NCBI GenBank assembly: GCA_910586975.1
Contig: CAJUKX010000023.1
Location: 25,398 to 42,298 of the forward strand
Length of the DNA: 16,901 nt
Direction of reading: 5' to 3'
From: an uncultured Muribaculaceae bacterium
GTDB lineage: Bacteria; Bacteroidota; Bacteroidia; Bacteroidales; Muribaculaceae
The translations under genes were made by a program, and so were the position numbers. This document shows, piece after piece, positions 1 through 5,549 of this stretch. The stretch's first letter is position 1, and each line of letters starts with the position of its first letter. The notes below the pieces were generated by a model. The model was not told the DNA's origin and did no database searches. It saw only the letters and a list, made by a program, of their open reading frames with translations.

Positions 1-16
1 CGGGCGAGTTAGAGCG

Positions 17-28
17 GCGCCCGGGCGC
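17..28. repeat. 12-bp perfect GC palindrome
   Basis: The sequence gcgcccgggcgc is its own reverse complement and lies at the extreme left edge in a very GC-rich 28-bp stretch that contrasts with the AT-rich DNA after it. It may be part of a feature cut by the window edge. No function can be assigned. Confidence 0.4.
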
Positions 29-60
29 TTTGAATAGAATGGTTTGATACATGATGTTTG

Positions 61-174
61 ACTATCATGGGTTATAGCATTTAGGCAGACATAAAAACGG
101 CTACCTTTCCGTTGCTATAACCCATGATAGTCTGCCCCTAAGGGAGGTATTATGAAGTTCGGAAAGGTAGCCGT
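61..174. repeat. Three interlaced inverted-repeat pairs (a-b-c-a'-b'-c')
   Basis: Perfect inverted pairs are 61-79 with 113-131 (19 bp), 84-90 with 130-136 (7 bp) and 97-111 with 160-174 (15 bp). The arms occur in the same order on both sides, so the pairings cross and the two long ones cannot form together as a simple nested hairpin. A partial third copy of the first arm (gggttatagca) lies at 291-301. Read leftward, the 15-bp stem is followed by a run of five U, as in an intrinsic terminator. This arrangement fits mutually exclusive RNA folds. Confidence 0.7.
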
Positions 175-299
175 AGAGGGCTACTGTATGTCTTGGTCAC
201 GACACGAATGTCGGGAGCAAAATGGCATAAAAAATGCCCGGCAATGTCGAGCGTCTAAACCTCCGCTCATGGTGACAGACTTACTGTCGTGGGTTATAG
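61..299 (-). ncRNA. Candidate leftward non-coding RNA or structured leader
   Basis: A good Bacteroidetes-type promoter at 305-336 points left into 61-299, which holds the interlaced inverted repeats but no convincing leftward gene. The longest leftward ORF I found has about 29 codons. Near its start the transcript carries TGCTATAACCCA (301-290), able to pair with 113-124, while 113-131 can instead pair fully with 61-79. The 3' end is unknown; a U-run follows the arm at 97-111. This could be a stand-alone regulatory RNA or the leader of a gene beyond the left edge. No known RNA family is claimed. Confidence 0.45.
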
Positions 300-322
300 C
301 ACCACAAAGATACGACAAGTAA
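152..322 (+). CDS. Small 56-aa ORF with strong Shine-Dalgarno, unknown function
   Basis: A 56-codon ORF starts at an ATG preceded by aagggaggtatt, an SD spacing that is unusually good for this AT-rich Bacteroidetes DNA. The product begins MKFGKVAVEGYCMSWSRHEC and ends with IAPQRYDK; it is rich in Cys, Arg and Ser and has no signal peptide or membrane helix. Its first codons lie inside the inverted-repeat arm 160-174, and its 3' end overlaps the leftward promoter at 305-336. This may be a real small protein, or a chance ORF across a conserved RNA region. I do not recognise it. Confidence 0.35.
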   Translation: MKFGKVAVEGYCMSWSRHECREQNGIKNARQCRASKPPLMVTDLLSWVIAPQRYDK

Positions 323-336
323 GGGACATTGCCAAA
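305..336 (-). promoter_or_regulatory. Leftward promoter (TTTG / TATCTTTG)
   Basis: Reading left, TTTG (336-333) is followed after 20 nt by TATCTTTG (312-305), matching the Bacteroidetes -33/-7 consensus TTTG...TAnnTTTG. Transcription should begin near 298 and run into the interlaced repeats. It sits just downstream of the lipoprotein gene and has no annotated gene in front of it. Confidence 0.6.
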
Positions 337-354
337 TATTTTTGCATAAAAAAA

Positions 355-813
355 TTATTTTCTTTTTACCACCATACCTGTTGCGATTAGTGTATAACCT
401 TTTTTGCTTGTTGGATCTCGTTGAATATTGAGATTTAACACATAATCACCGCCGGCAGCTTTTGCGGCTTGTGCCATATATTTTATTATAGATTCGCTTG
501 TTGCATTAGCGTAAGATTTCTTACTTGTTGACGATGGGCTGCCATAGAGGTCATCATCTACTTGTTTTTTAGGAGTATAGTCGTTATTGACAGAAATTTT
601 CTTAACCTCAACTTGTCCGCTTTGTTCAATAACAATAAGCGAGCCAATTGGCTCATAGTCAAAGTTGACGGCATCCGATTCTGTCATCTGTACGCCATAC
701 AATTCGGCGGCCGGGCGATAGTCTAACAGCCCAACATACACAGCATGCTTTGGGAGGCAGCTGGTCATCATCACGAGAAGTGAAACGATAGTGAAAAATA
801 TTGATTTTTTCAT
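355..813 (-). CDS. Small lipoprotein, unknown function
   Basis: The 152-aa product starts MKKSIFFTIVSLLVMMTSC, a signal peptide with a lipobox ending at Cys19, so it should be lipidated and anchored in the envelope. The mature part has a Ser/Lys/Asn-rich middle and an Ala/Gly-rich segment (AAKAAGGDYVLNLNIQ) followed by a beta-like end. That pattern weakly recalls YbjQ-like or heavy-metal-binding lipoprotein folds, but I cannot assign it to a family. It is the last gene of the leftward group with the BRCT gene. A possible -7 element (TAAATTCG) lies upstream in the 814-885 gap, without a clear -33. Confidence 0.75.
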   Translation of the reverse strand: MKKSIFFTIVSLLVMMTSCLPKHAVYVGLLDYRPAAELYGVQMTESDAVNFDYEPIGSLIVIEQSGQVEVKKISVNNDYTPKKQVDDDLYGSPSSTSKKSYANATSESIIKYMAQAAKAAGGDYVLNLNIQRDPTSKKGYTLIATGMVVKRK

Positions 814-885
814 TGAATATAGGATTAAGTTTATTTGCCGAATTTACGGTAAAGATGTTGAAATAAAAATAATTTACAGGAAAAT

Positions 886-1116
886 CTATTTTTCTTGAGT
901 GTTGGATTTTGAATATTCCTCTATCTGCCGTAGCAAATAGATGATGTTGTCAAGACGGTCAACAATGACAGCTGTTAAGAGTATGAATACTCCTAAGACT
1001 ATGCCAGATATCAAGATGAATGGATTATCAAGGAATGAGCCGAGGACAATGGATAAAAGAATAACTATCATCCCTACTAGCCCAATACTCGATCTTTTAC
1101 GTGGTTCTTTTTCCAT
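886..1116 (-). CDS. Small two-helix membrane protein
   Basis: The 76-aa product has a basic N-terminus (KEPRKRSS), then two hydrophobic segments at about residues 12-28 and 32-51 separated by a short DNP turn, then a soluble tail of about 25 residues with alternating charges (possible short coiled coil). It would sit in the inner membrane with both ends in the cytoplasm. It starts 5 bp after the stop of the BRCT gene, so the two are probably cotranscribed. No family recognised. Confidence 0.7.
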   Translation of the reverse strand: MEKEPRKRSSIGLVGMIVILLSIVLGSFLDNPFILISGIVLGVFILLTAVIVDRLDNIIYLLRQIEEYSKSNTQEK

Positions 1117-1121
1117 ATTAT

Positions 1122-2042
1122 TTAAGTATTTAGCATCTCTATAAATTCGCTTTCATCTATAATTTCTATCGGACAGCCAGCTGCACGATATTTCTCTGCG
1201 GTTTTCATCTTACCGCTAAGCCCTTTTTCGCCCACAACGCGCAAATCTTGAACTCCGACAACAAGGAAGTCTGTGTCTTTTGTAAGGCGTTCCGGAGCGT
1301 TTCCGCCTATCTTCACAACTGCTGCTCTCGCATCGTTGCGCGTCATGGCCTCCATCTTCCCGGTAAAGACTACATCCATACCGAACAAAGGATTGTCGGG
1401 TTGTGCAGCTATGGCCACACCCGATGGGTCGAAGACTTGTTTCTTCCGGGCTGAATAGTCGCGGATACAGAGTGAGGGGGTGAAAGCTTCCTGGGCTATG
1501 AGGCCTGGCTTTATCTTATGACTGTTCAAGAACTCAACGATGTTTTCTTCTTGAACATCTGAGAGACTGCGCAGCGCAAGTTCGCACCAGCGTTTGGCTA
1601 TACCAACCGGGTCTTCGCTATAGATGCAGTAGTTGTAAAACTTGTAGCTGAGGTAGTCTAAACTGTATGAAACAGCATCTATAGTTCGGCGGCAAATAGC
1701 TTTGGCGTTACAGTAAGTAATTGGAGCAAAGTTGATACCCAGGCGGGTGAGGGTGCCATAAAGTGAACGGGCTGAGCTCCCCTCGGCTGAAGACACGGCT
1801 ATATCAAACTTACTGAAGATTGTCTGAATCCGTGGCCATTGTGAGCTGAATGGCTCGAAGGATTCTACTTGTGAGGATGTGATGCCCGACATCACCATCA
1901 CGAAAGGTGCTTCAGGGTTCAGAAAGAACTCTTGGGGTGACTCAGCTTGCCCATCAACAACAGGTATTATAACGAGATGGCAGATGCTGTTCTGCGTCTC
2001 GTTAACGTTTTCAGCATGAAAGAATATGAATGATGGATTCAT
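1122..2042 (-). CDS. Degenerate DEDD exonuclease-like domain fused to BRCT domain
   Basis: This 306-aa protein has two parts. Residues about 4-165 follow the layout of DnaQ-type 3'-5' exonucleases (SICHLVIIPVVDGQ, SGITSSQVES, SYSLDYLSYKF). However, the metal-binding acidic positions look lost: the usual DFET is HAEN, and the usual HRALDDA-like motif reads EDPVGIA. Residues about 218-303 form a BRCT domain (VVFTGKMEAMTRNDA, GG, TDFLVVG, EFIEML), as in NAD ligase C-termini. Exonuclease-BRCT fusions are known; here I infer a binding rather than cutting role in DNA metabolism. A start 60 nt upstream is open, but the promoter at 2068-2099 lies beyond it in the transcript, so the ATG at 2042 is preferred. 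Confidence 0.75.
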   Translation of the reverse strand: MNPSFIFFHAENVNETQNSICHLVIIPVVDGQAESPQEFFLNPEAPFVMVMSGITSSQVESFEPFSSQWPRIQTIFSKFDIAVSSAEGSSARSLYGTLTRLGINFAPITYCNAKAICRRTIDAVSYSLDYLSYKFYNYCIYSEDPVGIAKRWCELALRSLSDVQEENIVEFLNSHKIKPGLIAQEAFTPSLCIRDYSARKKQVFDPSGVAIAAQPDNPLFGMDVVFTGKMEAMTRNDARAAVVKIGGNAPERLTKDTDFLVVGVQDLRVVGEKGLSGKMKTAEKYRAAGCPIEIIDESEFIEMLNT

Positions 2043-2067
2043 AAGATTAGAATGGTTTGTTTTGCCG

Positions 2068-2099
2068 CAAATATACGACAAATATGTTACAACGCCAAA
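2068..2099 (-). promoter_or_regulatory. Promoter of the BRCT gene
   Basis: Reading left, TTTG (2099-2096), 20 nt, then TATATTTG (2075-2068) matches the Bacteroidetes consensus. It lies 25 nt before the ATG at 2042 and excludes the longer upstream start. The leader carries AAACCATTCTAATC, also found before the ATG at 8233. Confidence 0.65.
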
Positions 2100-2134
2100 C
2101 AAAAAAACATGACGGTAAAGGTAAAATGTTATCG

Positions 2135-2314
2135 CTAACCCTTTGCCAGAAATTTAAGCCGTTTGATTAACGTTTTAGCAGTAATCACGTCCTTGTTTAC
2201 TGCCTTTGCAAGTTGTAGCATGGCCAACCGGAACCGAACAGATTCAGCTGTAAAAGAATTAGGAGCGATTCGGCACATTTCACGTTCCTCAGATGTAACT
2301 ATTTTTTTACTCAT
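2135..2314 (-). CDS. Small 59-aa basic protein, unknown function
   Basis: A leftward ORF of 59 codons starts MSKKIVTSEEREMCRIAPNS and ends LIKRLKFLAKG. It is soluble, Lys/Arg-rich and mostly helical by composition, with no Cys pair or signal. The start ATG is 5 nt after a TAAATTTG -7 element (2327-2320), and the hicAB terminator lies directly upstream, so it is an independent small transcription unit. A rightward ORF over the same DNA is judged a shadow. It could be a small DNA- or RNA-binding protein, but this is composition-based inference only. Confidence 0.65.
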   Translation of the reverse strand: MSKKIVTSEEREMCRIAPNSFTAESVRFRLAMLQLAKAVNKDVITAKTLIKRLKFLAKG

Positions 2315-2319
2315 AGTCG

Positions 2320-2327
2320 CAAATTTA
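2320..2327 (-). promoter_or_regulatory. -7 element of the 59-aa gene
   Basis: TAAATTTG reads leftward just before the ATG at 2314 and fits TAnnTTTG. The -33 position falls in a T-run of the upstream terminator rather than a clean TTTG, so the promoter is less certain than the others. Confidence 0.45.
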
Positions 2328-2344
2328 GCTATTATTTTCGGTAT

Positions 2345-2374
2345 AAAAAAGCCCCCGCCGGGGTGGGCGAGGGC
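2345..2374 (-). terminator. Intrinsic terminator after hicB
   Basis: On the leftward strand GCCCTCGCC pairs with GGCGGGGGC (nine pairs, one of them G-T) around a five-base CACCC loop, followed by six T. It sits 36 bp past the hicB stop and before the next promoter, so it closes the hicAB transcript. Confidence 0.8.
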
Positions 2375-2409
2375 GTGTCAAGACCAAAAAGTCGAAAGGT
2401 GTTAATTAA

Positions 2410-2808
2410 TCAGACGAAATGAACTTGACTTAATTCTGTTCCAAACGAGTGGAGTGCTTGGTTGATTTTCTCAACGGTACGTGGAGATGGGTTGCGATGA
2501 CCGGTGATGTAGTGCGAGAGCTGCCCCTGGGCCACGCCTGTAATACGTGACAATCCGGCAAGGGTGAGTTTGCCGCTATAGTAGGCAAGAAATGAGGCGA
2601 GGTCGTAGGAGAACTCAAATTGAAGCTCGGCCACTTCCTCGGGGAAGTCAACACGGAAAGCTTCAACCACGGCCATAAAATCGTCATGTGCCTCTTTTGC
2701 AGTAGCACCCTCGCCGATAGCGTTAAATGAGAGCTTGTTATCATCGGGCATATATGCGCTATATATACCGTCCTTAGCGCGTTCTATAAATACTCTTATT
2801 GTCTTCAT
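2410..2808 (-). CDS. hicB: HicB-family antitoxin with C-terminal HTH
   Basis: The 132-aa product has an N-terminal HicB fold (residues 1-60: MKTIRVFIERAKDGIYSAYM, then GEGATAKEAHDDF, the usual partial RNase-H-like antitoxin domain). A C-terminal Cro/C1-type HTH follows (about 80-122: LTLAGLSRITGVAQGQLSHY, then GHRNPSPRTVEKI). HicB binds and blocks the HicA RNase, and its HTH represses the operon. It follows hicA by 53 bp, with a stable hairpin in that gap, and a strong terminator follows. Length and domain order are typical of the HTH-bearing HicB subgroup. Confidence 0.88.
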   Translation of the reverse strand: MKTIRVFIERAKDGIYSAYMPDDNKLSFNAIGEGATAKEAHDDFMAVVEAFRVDFPEEVAELQFEFSYDLASFLAYYSGKLTLAGLSRITGVAQGQLSHYITGHRNPSPRTVEKINQALHSFGTELSQVHFV

Positions 2809-2825
2809 ATCTCTTGTTTTTTAAG

Positions 2826-2855
2826 AGAGAGGGACCGGGGTGCCAGCCCCTCTCT
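2826..2855. repeat. Hairpin between hicA and hicB
   Basis: agagaggg (2826-2833) pairs with ccctctct (2848-2855), with a further gggg/cccc possibility inside. In the leftward mRNA the stem is followed by A rather than U, so it is not a classical terminator of the operon; on the other strand a T-run follows closely. It may stabilise or limit translation of one of the two genes. Confidence 0.6.
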
Positions 2856-2861
2856 TCGTTT

Positions 2862-3059
2862 TTACTTTTTCTTTTCGAGTCCTGCCGAGCGGAGGATTGA
2901 TTTTAGTGTTCCTGATGCAACTTCGTGCATTAAGTGATTGCTCGTTGTGAACTTTTCGCCTGTCTGAGGATTGAGCCAGAGCCTATGTCCGGCTCGTTGC
3001 TCGCTCAGCTCAATCATCCCGGCTTTGCGGAGGATTCTGTGGAGTTCTTTGTATTTCAT
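2862..3059 (-). CDS. hicA: HicA-family mRNA interferase toxin
   Basis: The 65-aa protein MKYKELHRILRKAGMIELSE continues with RAGHRLWLNPQTGEKFTT and GTLKSILRSAGL. This is the dsRBD-like HicA layout, with the active-site His expected in the GH of RAGHR. HicA cleaves mRNA independently of the ribosome until bound by HicB. The open frame extends 42 codons upstream, but the promoter (3086-3117) lies inside that extension, so the ATG at 3059 is chosen. First gene of a hicA-hicB operon, facing away from the phage-like operon. Confidence 0.88.
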   Translation of the reverse strand: MKYKELHRILRKAGMIELSEQRAGHRLWLNPQTGEKFTTSNHLMHEVASGTLKSILRSAGLEKKK

Positions 3060-3085
3060 TTTCGGTCTCTGATTAATTAACAATA

Positions 3086-3117
3086 CAAAGTTAATGATAT
3101 TATTTCTAATATCAAAA
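3086..3117 (-). promoter_or_regulatory. hicAB promoter with palindromic operator
   Basis: Reading left, TTTTG (3117-3113), 19 nt, then TAACTTTG (3093-3086). The spacer contains a perfect 7-bp inverted repeat with a 4-bp centre: 3096-3102 with 3107-3113 (gatatta/taatatc). An operator between the two promoter boxes is what autoregulation by the HicB HTH would need. The promoter match is excellent; the operator role is inferred. Confidence 0.75.
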
Positions 3118-3154
3118 TTATTTTGTAAAAAAATATTCATTGCAGGGCATATTT

Positions 3155-3439
3155 TTACTTTGGAACCGGTGGAATTGGCATCCAATGGGTGACTTTCAAG
3201 CCCAAACGTCGTTTTATCTTTTCATAAAAGGAAAAACCACCAAACTCAGCCATGTAGTAAAACACCCCGAATTCGGCTGTAAACCTGCCTGTCTTGGCGG
3301 ATTTATAATAAACCCTGATAAGCACCGGCGTGCAGTCCTCCGGCTCTGCCTCGCCAACCTTATGCCAGGGCGAAGGTGTCGCCATCTTTCGCGGTGGGGG
3401 TGGCGGTTGTGATAGCCTGATTTCTGGAAGCTCTCCCAT
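3155..3439 (-). CDS. DUF551-like phage protein
   Basis: The 94-aa product has a Pro-rich N-terminus (QPPPPPRK), then WHKVGEAEPEDCTPVLIRVY and ends VTHWMPIPPVPK. The opening W, the 'P-E-D-x-x-P-V-L' stretch and the closing 'VTHWMP-P-PP' are the hallmarks of DUF551, small proteins common in phage early regions and of unknown function. It starts 3 bp after the antirepressor-like gene and is the last gene of the long leftward operon. Only about 40 bp separate its end from the hicA promoter. Confidence 0.7.
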   Translation of the reverse strand: MGELPEIRLSQPPPPPRKMATPSPWHKVGEAEPEDCTPVLIRVYYKSAKTGRFTAEFGVFYYMAEFGGFSFYEKIKRRLGLKVTHWMPIPPVPK

Positions 3440-3442
3440 GAC

Positions 3443-3955
3443 TTAGAGGAATAAAGACGGCTGAGGATTCAGCCGTTCAGAGCGAAGCTTGGCCAACGAT
3501 TCCTCGGCTTTCTTCTTTCGGTTCTTGGCTTCCTTCTCGTCGGCAATGGCGCTGTTGATCTTCTTCAGGAGTTCAATTTCGGCATTGTTTGTTTCGATGG
3601 TGCGCCGCATCGACCCCGTGAAATGCTCATAAAGCACCTCGTAGCACTCGCGGCGGTAAAGGATAACTGCATCGCGAGCCGACTCGGCAACTTTGCCTGG
3701 GTTGATGGTGGCCAGCCATCCATAGACGTAGCGAAGCTGCAGACAGCACATTTCTCGGATCTTCCCATCGGCGGCAACTGTGGGGATAATCCCCATAGTT
3801 GGAGCAAGAAAATCATCATCTGAGATTTTTTCATGTTGCGTCTTGTAATCGATGCCTATTGCATCGCAGATTGGCTTGATAGGAACGTAAATTTCCCCAT
3901 CATGATCAACGGCCACGATTTCTACACCGTTGATTTTTGTGATTGCATTTGTCAT
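3443..3955 (-). CDS. P22_AR_N-type phage antirepressor-like protein
   Basis: Residues about 5-115 of this 170-aa protein match the P22 antirepressor N-terminal domain: GEIYVPIKPICDAIGID, QHEKISDD, a GK-REMCCL strand, then YGWLATINPGKV and a YRRECYEVLYEHF helix. The C-terminal 50 residues are a charged helix (KKINSAIADEKEAKNRKKKA), probably a coiled coil, in place of the DNA-binding domain of full antirepressors. In phages such proteins relieve repression by binding the repressor. Here the repressor partner could be the HTH protein at 12153, which is inference. It follows the 136-aa gene by 5 bp in the operon. Confidence 0.8.
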   Translation of the reverse strand: MTNAITKINGVEIVAVDHDGEIYVPIKPICDAIGIDYKTQHEKISDDDFLAPTMGIIPTVAADGKIREMCCLQLRYVYGWLATINPGKVAESARDAVILYRRECYEVLYEHFTGSMRRTIETNNAEIELLKKINSAIADEKEAKNRKKKAEESLAKLRSERLNPQPSLFL

Positions 3956-3960
3956 TTTTG

Positions 3961-4371
3961 TTATAAGAATAAATTAGGGAATATTTGTCGAAACAGGCTA
4001 CCATTCGGGGCGTAGCCATTGAAAGACTTATCGGCTTTAATCAGCTTGAATTCCCTGTTGTTGTAGGTGGTGGTGCAGTATTCCATTACATTTTCTGCGC
4101 CCACGTATCGGCCGTTTATTCTTAGAGTATAACGGCCGTGGCACAGATTGACTTTTGAAGGGTCGACTTCGACTGTAAGGCACACGTCGAAATCGACAAT
4201 GCCGCTCAGTTGATGCTTCCGCTTCTCCGGGGATTCCACAAAGAAGCAGAAGCCAACAGCCGAGCTTGCCGCATAGCCGCGATATGCACCGTGGTCTTTA
4301 TAATTGACGAGAGTTTCCCCTGCCATATATTTGTCATACTCGGCTTGCGAGCAAAAGCGGTGAAGGATCAT
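3961..4371 (-). CDS. Conserved-looking phage-operon protein, unknown
   Basis: The 136-aa soluble protein begins MILHRFCSQAEYDKYMAGET, then YKDHGAYRGY, a strand-rich centre (GFCFFVES, LSGIVDFDVCLTVEV) and ends in NGSLFRQIFPNLFL. It has no signal or membrane segment. The RFCS-x-EYDKYMAGETL opening with later VGFCFF and GIVDFDV strands gives an alpha/beta fold that I cannot name. A nucleotide-binding or ADP-ribosyltransferase-like fold is possible but unsupported by motifs. It starts 3 bp after the 72-aa gene and precedes the antirepressor-like gene. Confidence 0.7.
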   Translation of the reverse strand: MILHRFCSQAEYDKYMAGETLVNYKDHGAYRGYAASSAVGFCFFVESPEKRKHQLSGIVDFDVCLTVEVDPSKVNLCHGRYTLRINGRYVGAENVMEYCTTTYNNREFKLIKADKSFNGYAPNGSLFRQIFPNLFL

Positions 4372-4374
4372 TGT

Positions 4375-4593
4375 TCAGTTATCAAGTTTGTCAGATAAAG
4401 CTATAAGAACGCCCAATGAAACGAGCAGCGGCATAGAAGCGAGTTCTTGGCTGTTGTTAACAGATTCTGTAATATCTACATCTTCGACTTCGTTAACGAC
4501 ATCAAGAAGCTTCTCATAAACAGTTTCATTCATTCCGGATAGAGAAGCGGCCTGAAGGACTGCGGTTTTTGAAATTTCAATTGTTACTTTCAT
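4375..4593 (-). CDS. Small acidic protein of the phage operon, unknown
   Basis: The 72-aa product is acidic, with a beta-strand start (MKVTIEISKTAVLQ), a helix and a run of acidic residues (VNEVEDVDITES), then a hydrophobic C-terminal stretch (LASMPLLVSLGVLIALS) that might be a membrane-associated or packing helix. It overlaps the upstream frameshifted gene by 17 bp, a sign of translational coupling. No family recognised. Confidence 0.65.
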   Translation of the reverse strand: MKVTIEISKTAVLQAASLSGMNETVYEKLLDVVNEVEDVDITESVNNSQELASMPLLVSLGVLIALSDKLDN

Positions 4594-4932
4594 AGTATTC
4601 AGTCAGGATTTTGCGTATTTCGTCACCGTTTTTGCCTTTTTTTCTCAGCTCTGCCACGCGTGCGCAATTCGCATTAGTGTAGTCGATAAACGACTGCGAG
4701 AAAGTCTTGTGAGCAAACAGTGTCATAGCTCCGTAGATAGCGGCTGCTGTTTGGAGATCGTCCTCCATGATTGCACTCACACATTTTGCGATCTTGTTGA
4801 CAGGGCCTGCATAGTGAATATAATAATTGCCGGTTTTATCGTCTGACAGTGCTACTGCAGCGGCTCGGTTCTCGAGGTCGGCCTGAGACCATGCCTCGAT
4901 TTTGATAATAGTATTGAAGCTTCTGTGTTCAT
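4577..4932 (-). pseudogene. Phage-operon gene disrupted by a 1-base frameshift
   Basis: The expected start is the ATG at 4932, which overlaps the stop of the zinc-ribbon gene as ATGA. In that frame translation reads MNTEASILLSKSR and stops after 26 codons. From about 4918 downward a different frame is fully open to 4577 and looks coding: FNTIIKIEAWSQADLENRAA, then NYYIHYAGPVNKIAK, then a helical C-terminus. The only late start there is a GTG at 4780. Restoring one base near 4918-4924 (GAAGCTTC) would join start and body into about 118 aa. Could be a real mutation, a sequencing error or -1 frameshifting; no good slippery heptamer is visible. Function unknown. Confidence 0.7.
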
Positions 4933-5090
4933 TGTTTTTTTATTGGTTTAGGTTTATAACCACACCAGCAGCACACGCCATCGGCGACTGCCGGAGCATA
5001 GTTCTCGCGCTTGCACTCGGGGCAACGGAAGAGTAGAATGGTGCCGTCGGCATACCATTCTACTCCGTTGCTACGCTTTATCGGCTTCAT
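4929..5090 (-). CDS. 53-aa zinc-ribbon protein
   Basis: A leftward ORF of 53 codons runs MKPIKRSNGVEWYADG to YKPKPIKKQ and contains CPEC and CCWCGY, two CxxC-type pairs about 18 residues apart, a classic rubredoxin-like zinc ribbon. Its ATG shares one base with the stop of the upstream gene (TAATG), and its stop overlaps the next start as ATGA, so it is firmly embedded in the operon. The coding sequence holds a long hairpin (5022-5071). It may bind nucleic acid or a protein partner. Confidence 0.8.
   Translation of the reverse strand: MKPIKRSNGVEWYADGTILLFRCPECKRENYAPAVADGVCCWCGYKPKPIKKQ
5022..5071. repeat. Long hairpin inside the zinc-ribbon gene
   Basis: 5054-5065 is the perfect complement of 5031-5042 (12 bp). 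gcaacg/cgttgc (5022-5027 with 5066-5071) extends it past a 3-nt bulge, and a GCC-GAC-GGC turn extends it inward, giving about 21 pairs. It begins about 19 nt after the start codon in the mRNA. A stem this long is unusual in a 162-nt gene. Confidence 0.75.
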
Positions 5091-5287
5091 TATGGGATGC
5101 GGTCCGGTTCTGAGATGTTGAAGCAGTCCTCGACATGCACCTCCGAAAAGCCGTCAGCTTTCAGATTTGAGATTGTGTTTTCGATTCGACGTTCGAGAGC
5201 TTGACCGTTTTCGACGGCGAAGATCCGGCACTCACGAATATTGAATTCGGACTTACGTGCCATAGAGAAAAATACTTTGAAAATCAT
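5090..5287 (-). CDS. Small soluble protein of the phage operon
   Basis: Up to 65 aa; a second ATG eight codons in (5263, MARKSEFNIRECRIFAVENG) may be the true start, since the first eight residues are hydrophobic and poorly matched to the rest. The body is mixed alpha/beta with charged helix ALERRIENTISNLKADGF and a C-terminal acidic strand (EVHVEDCFNISEPDRIP). Its TAA shares a base with the ATG of the zinc-ribbon gene. No family recognised. Confidence 0.6.
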   Translation of the reverse strand: MIFKVFFSMARKSEFNIRECRIFAVENGQALERRIENTISNLKADGFSEVHVEDCFNISEPDRIP

Positions 5288-5316
5288 ATATCTATTTTTA
5301 GATTAGGTTGAACTCC

Positions 5317-5547
5317 TCATCTACGAGCCAGTATCTCAAATCCCTTCATTAAATCGTTAAGATATTGATGAAGCATGTAAGCTACTTGTGGAGTTTGTCC
5401 CAATTGTTGCAGCATGTGATAAACTGCGGTTTGATAACCGTTGAGAAATGCTCCGCCCATGTGCTTCTTGCCTTGGGCTTCAGCATCTTTCTCATAGGCC
5501 ACTGCCATTCTTGTGAGCTGGTCAGCAAACAGTTCTGAGAAGTCCAT
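5317..5547 (-). CDS. Small helical protein, unknown
   Basis: The 76-aa product MDFSELFADQLTRMAVAYEK continues with a Gly-containing turn (KKHMGGAFLNGYQTAVYHML) and a final helix (YLNDLMKGFEILARR). It looks like a compact all-alpha protein with no Cys, no signal and no membrane helix. It starts 2 bp after the small membrane-protein gene, so it is cotranslated in the operon. No function assigned. Confidence 0.65.
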   Translation of the reverse strand: MDFSELFADQLTRMAVAYEKDAEAQGKKHMGGAFLNGYQTAVYHMLQQLGQTPQVAYMLHQYLNDLMKGFEILARR

Positions 5548-5549
5548 AG

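Noticed and set aside
1..340. tRNA, tmRNA or 6S RNA in the left end
   Set aside because: No cloverleaf, CCA end or tmRNA-like ends were found; the crossed repeats do not fit these families.
2163..2405. Rightward 80-aa ORF with a hydrophobic segment
   Set aside because: It overlaps the leftward 59-aa gene, its -7 box and the hicAB terminator, all better supported.
3140..3412. Rightward 90-aa ORF
   Set aside because: It is antisense to the DUF551-like gene and overlaps the hicA promoter region; no supporting signal.
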